Under the pieces are notes generated by a model that searched no databases, was not told the DNA's origin, and was given only the letters and a program-made list of their open reading frames with translations. A DNA stretch of 64,000 nt, from contig CANROC010000006.1 of the NCBI GenBank assembly GCA_947632175.1, positions 1 to 64,000 on the forward strand. The letters are read 5' to 3'. The position numbers and the translations under genes were made by a program. The DNA is from an uncultured Oscillospiraceae bacterium (GTDB lineage Bacteria; Bacillota; Clostridia; Oscillospirales; Oscillospiraceae). Shown here piece by piece: positions 62,530-64,000 of this stretch (position 1 is the first letter of the stretch; each line of letters starts with the position of its first letter).

Positions 62530-62583
62530 TTGACAAGGGGAGGGGACGGGTGTATAGTACACAGGACAGTTCACAAAGTGAAC
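62530..62583 (+). promoter_or_regulatory. marR-degV promoter and probable MarR operator
   Basis: TTGACA (62530-62535), 17 nt, TATAGT (62553-62558). A perfect dyad GTTCAC-AAA-GTGAAC (62569-62583) lies just after the start region and before the Shine-Dalgarno. Confidence 0.82.
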
Positions 62584-62598
62584 GAAATGGAGGCGGCT

Positions 62599-63027
62599 AT
62601 GGAACCATCGGAGGAGCTTCTCGGCGCGTGGCTGGAGCTGACGGTCAACATCCGGGGGAACAGGATCCTGAAGGAGCTGTCCCTCAACGAGAGCATGGTC
62701 CTGCGGCTCCTGCTCCGGGAGGAGGGGGAGGTCTGGACGGCCTCGGCGCTGGGGGAGAGGCTGAAGCTTCTGAAATCCCAGACCCACGCGGTGCTGGCGG
62801 GGCTGGAGGGGCGGGGCCTCATCCGGCGTCTGCCGGGGACACAGGACAAGCGGACCGTCACCGTCGCGGCTACGGAAGAGGGCCGGCGGGTCTATGAGTG
62901 GGAGCATGCCCTGGTCATGGCGCTGATGGATAAGGTCGCTGGGGCCCTGGGGGAGGAGAAAGCTCTGGAGCTCACGGGGCTCATCAAAAAGGCATTGATC
63001 GCCGCCGAGGCGGCACAGGAGGTTTGA
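62599..63027 (+). CDS. MarR-family transcriptional regulator
   Basis: A 142-residue protein. The winged HTH spans about residues 30-95 (SLNESMVLRLLLREEGEVWTASALGERLKLLKSQTHAVLAGLEGRGLIRRLPGTQDKRTVTVAATEEGRRV), flanked by dimerisation helices. The ATG at 62599 has GGAGGCGG 5 nt upstream; the ATG at 62587 and longer readings run through the operator and promoter. It probably represses itself and the DegV gene, which starts 1 nt after its stop. Confidence 0.92.
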   Translation: MEPSEELLGAWLELTVNIRGNRILKELSLNESMVLRLLLREEGEVWTASALGERLKLLKSQTHAVLAGLEGRGLIRRLPGTQDKRTVTVAATEEGRRVYEWEHALVMALMDKVAGALGEEKALELTGLIKKALIAAEAAQEV

Positions 63028-63028
63028 A

Positions 63029-63865
63029 ATGGTCAGGATCATCACGGATTCCGGGTGCGATCTTACCCGGGAGGAGGCAGAAAAGCTGGGCGTCCAGGTC
63101 ATCCCCATCACCGTCACCTTCGGCGAGGAGGAGTACCGGGACGGCGTGACGCTCACGACAGCGCAGTTTTACGAAAAGCTTGTGCAGGCCAGGGAGCTGC
63201 CCCACACAAGCCAGATCCCGCCCTACGTCTACGGGGAGGTCTTCAAAGAATGCGTCGAGGCGGGGGACACGGCGGTATGCCTGTCGCTGTCCTCAAAGCT
63301 CTCCGGGTCTTACCAGAACGCGGCGGCCACGGCGGAGGACTTTGAGGGCGTCTACGCCGTCGATACCATGAACGTGTGCATCGGCCAGCAGTGCCTGGTG
63401 CGCCTTGCCGCCCGCCTGCGGGACGAGGGGCTGGACGCCGCCGGGATCGCCGCGCGACTTGTGGAGGTCCGGGGCCGGGTCCGTGTGCTGGCGCTTCTGG
63501 ATACGCTGGAATACCTCAAAAAAGGCGGACGCATCTCGCCTACTGTGGCTTTCGCCGGGGAGGTGCTGGGCATCAAGCCCGTGGTCAGCGTCACCGACGG
63601 CGAGGTGGCCCTGGTGGGGAAGGCCAGGGGGTCCAAAAACGGGAACAATCTTCTGCGCAAGCTCATCGAGGAGACGGGGCCCATTGATTTCTCCCTGCCC
63701 TGCGTGCTGGGCTACACGGGCTTCGGCGACGAGCTGCTGCGCCGCTACATGGAGGACAACGCCGACCTCTTCGAGGGCCACACGGATATCCCCATCTCCC
63801 CCATCGGCGCCACCGTAGGCACGCACATCGGCCCGGGGTGTGTGGGCGCGGCGTATTTTAACTAA
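63029..63865 (+). CDS. DegV family fatty-acid-binding protein
   Basis: A 278-residue protein of normal DegV length. Motifs: IITDSGCDLTREEAEKLG at the start, TSQIPPYVYGEVFKE, VCLSLSSKLSGSYQNA and DTLEYLKKGGRISPTVAFAGEVLGIKPVVSV. DegV/FakB proteins hold a fatty acid for the kinase FakA, which feeds phospholipid synthesis; no fakA is in the window. Control by the adjacent MarR-type regulator (perhaps sensing a fatty acid or other ligand) is inference. Confidence 0.93.
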   Translation: MVRIITDSGCDLTREEAEKLGVQVIPITVTFGEEEYRDGVTLTTAQFYEKLVQARELPHTSQIPPYVYGEVFKECVEAGDTAVCLSLSSKLSGSYQNAAATAEDFEGVYAVDTMNVCIGQQCLVRLAARLRDEGLDAAGIAARLVEVRGRVRVLALLDTLEYLKKGGRISPTVAFAGEVLGIKPVVSVTDGEVALVGKARGSKNGNNLLRKLIEETGPIDFSLPCVLGYTGFGDELLRRYMEDNADLFEGHTDIPISPIGATVGTHIGPGCVGAAYFN

Positions 63866-63888
63866 GCCTGCCCACTCCGAGCGGTTGT

Positions 63889-63949
63889 CCCCGACCTGGG
63901 AGGGGCTAGAGGGGCGTGCACAGGAAATTTTGCCCCTCCAAGGTCGGGG
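63889..63949. repeat. Long intergenic hairpin at the window edge
   Basis: CCCCGACCT (63889-63897) and GGAGGGG (63899-63905) pair with CCCCTCC (63933-63939) and AGGTCGGGG (63941-63949), each with one mismatch base between. The following AGCGCGAAGCGCCGAGG resembles GGCGCAAAGCGCCGG at 19931. This looks like the start of another composite repeat running beyond the window. Confidence 0.65.
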
Positions 63950-64000
63950 CAGCGCGAAGCGCCGAGGTGGTGATGAGCGCGTACATCTGTCGCCTCCGGC

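Overview
The window looks like a chromosomal stretch of a GC-rich Firmicute, most likely a gut clostridium of the Oscillospiraceae type. This is inferred from gene content and style, not from a database match. The supporting signs are GGAGG-type ribosome binding sites, an RNase M5-like Toprim protein, ComEC, NrdR, DegV, a SpoIID/LytB protein, a YabE-like G5 protein, formate-THF ligase with a cyclodeaminase-type cyclohydrolase, GTP-type PEP carboxykinase, and REP-like multi-hairpin repeats between genes. Nearly all genes are GC-rich. Three AT-rich patches (about 10.75-12.4 kb, 30.47-30.93 kb and 54.04-54.2 kb) look like later arrivals.

Region by region. 0-6.3 kb (minus strand): a BlaI/M56 signalling operon whose usual BlaR1-type C-terminal part sits in separate genes, followed by permease-like membrane proteins; then an ECF sigma factor with a membrane-anchored partner. 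6.5-10.7 kb: acetyltransferase, 4-alpha-glucanotransferase, GH13 cyclomaltodextrinase-like enzyme and a LysM protein. 10.75-12.4 kb: AT-rich XRE regulator and polytopic membrane protein under a promoter with two operators. 12.4-15.75 kb: ABC exporter (ATPase and two permeases) behind a structured leader, then an MBL-fold hydrolase. 15.8-19.8 kb: Phd/ParE-type toxin-antitoxin pair, second GH13 enzyme, and a lipoprotein with a possible zinc-protease site. 19.8-21.5 kb: composite repeats around a 5'-truncated gene remnant. 21.5-26 kb: asd, a SpoIID/LytB surface protein, queA. 26-27 kb: Phd/PIN toxin-antitoxin pair and a triple-hairpin element between direct repeats. 27-29.4 kb: one-carbon genes fhs and fchA. 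29.4-30.9 kb: small unknown genes, one cut short at an AT-rich junction. 31-35.8 kb: comEC, holA, an rnmV-like gene and nrdR. 35.8-43.6 kb: DUF4363/DUF421, glmM with a beta-helix acyltransferase, gpmI, proB-proA-proC. 43.65-44.14 kb: third composite repeat, inverted. 44.2-53.9 kb: NCS2 permease, lysA, metK, rlmB, a P-type-ATPase-like protein without its catalytic motifs, and a second EF-G. 54.2-61.1 kb (minus): mutY, pckA, mpg, rsmA, HepT/MntA, MATE exporter and tRNA-Pro(GGG). 61.2-63.9 kb: G5/3D cell-wall protein, MarR regulator and DegV.

Functional themes: alpha-glucan use (malQ and two GH13 enzymes), amino-acid synthesis (asd, lysA, proBAC, metK), envelope precursors and remodelling (glmM and acyltransferase, SpoIID, G5/3D, LysM), one-carbon metabolism, DNA uptake and repair (comEC, holA, mutY, mpg), and three toxin-antitoxin modules. 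The most unusual items are the split BlaR1-like operon, the P-type ATPase pseudoenzyme candidate, the 26-bp direct repeats around a triple-hairpin block whose right copy carries the fhs -35 box, and the composite palindromic repeats. All statements come from reading the sequence; no database search was run.
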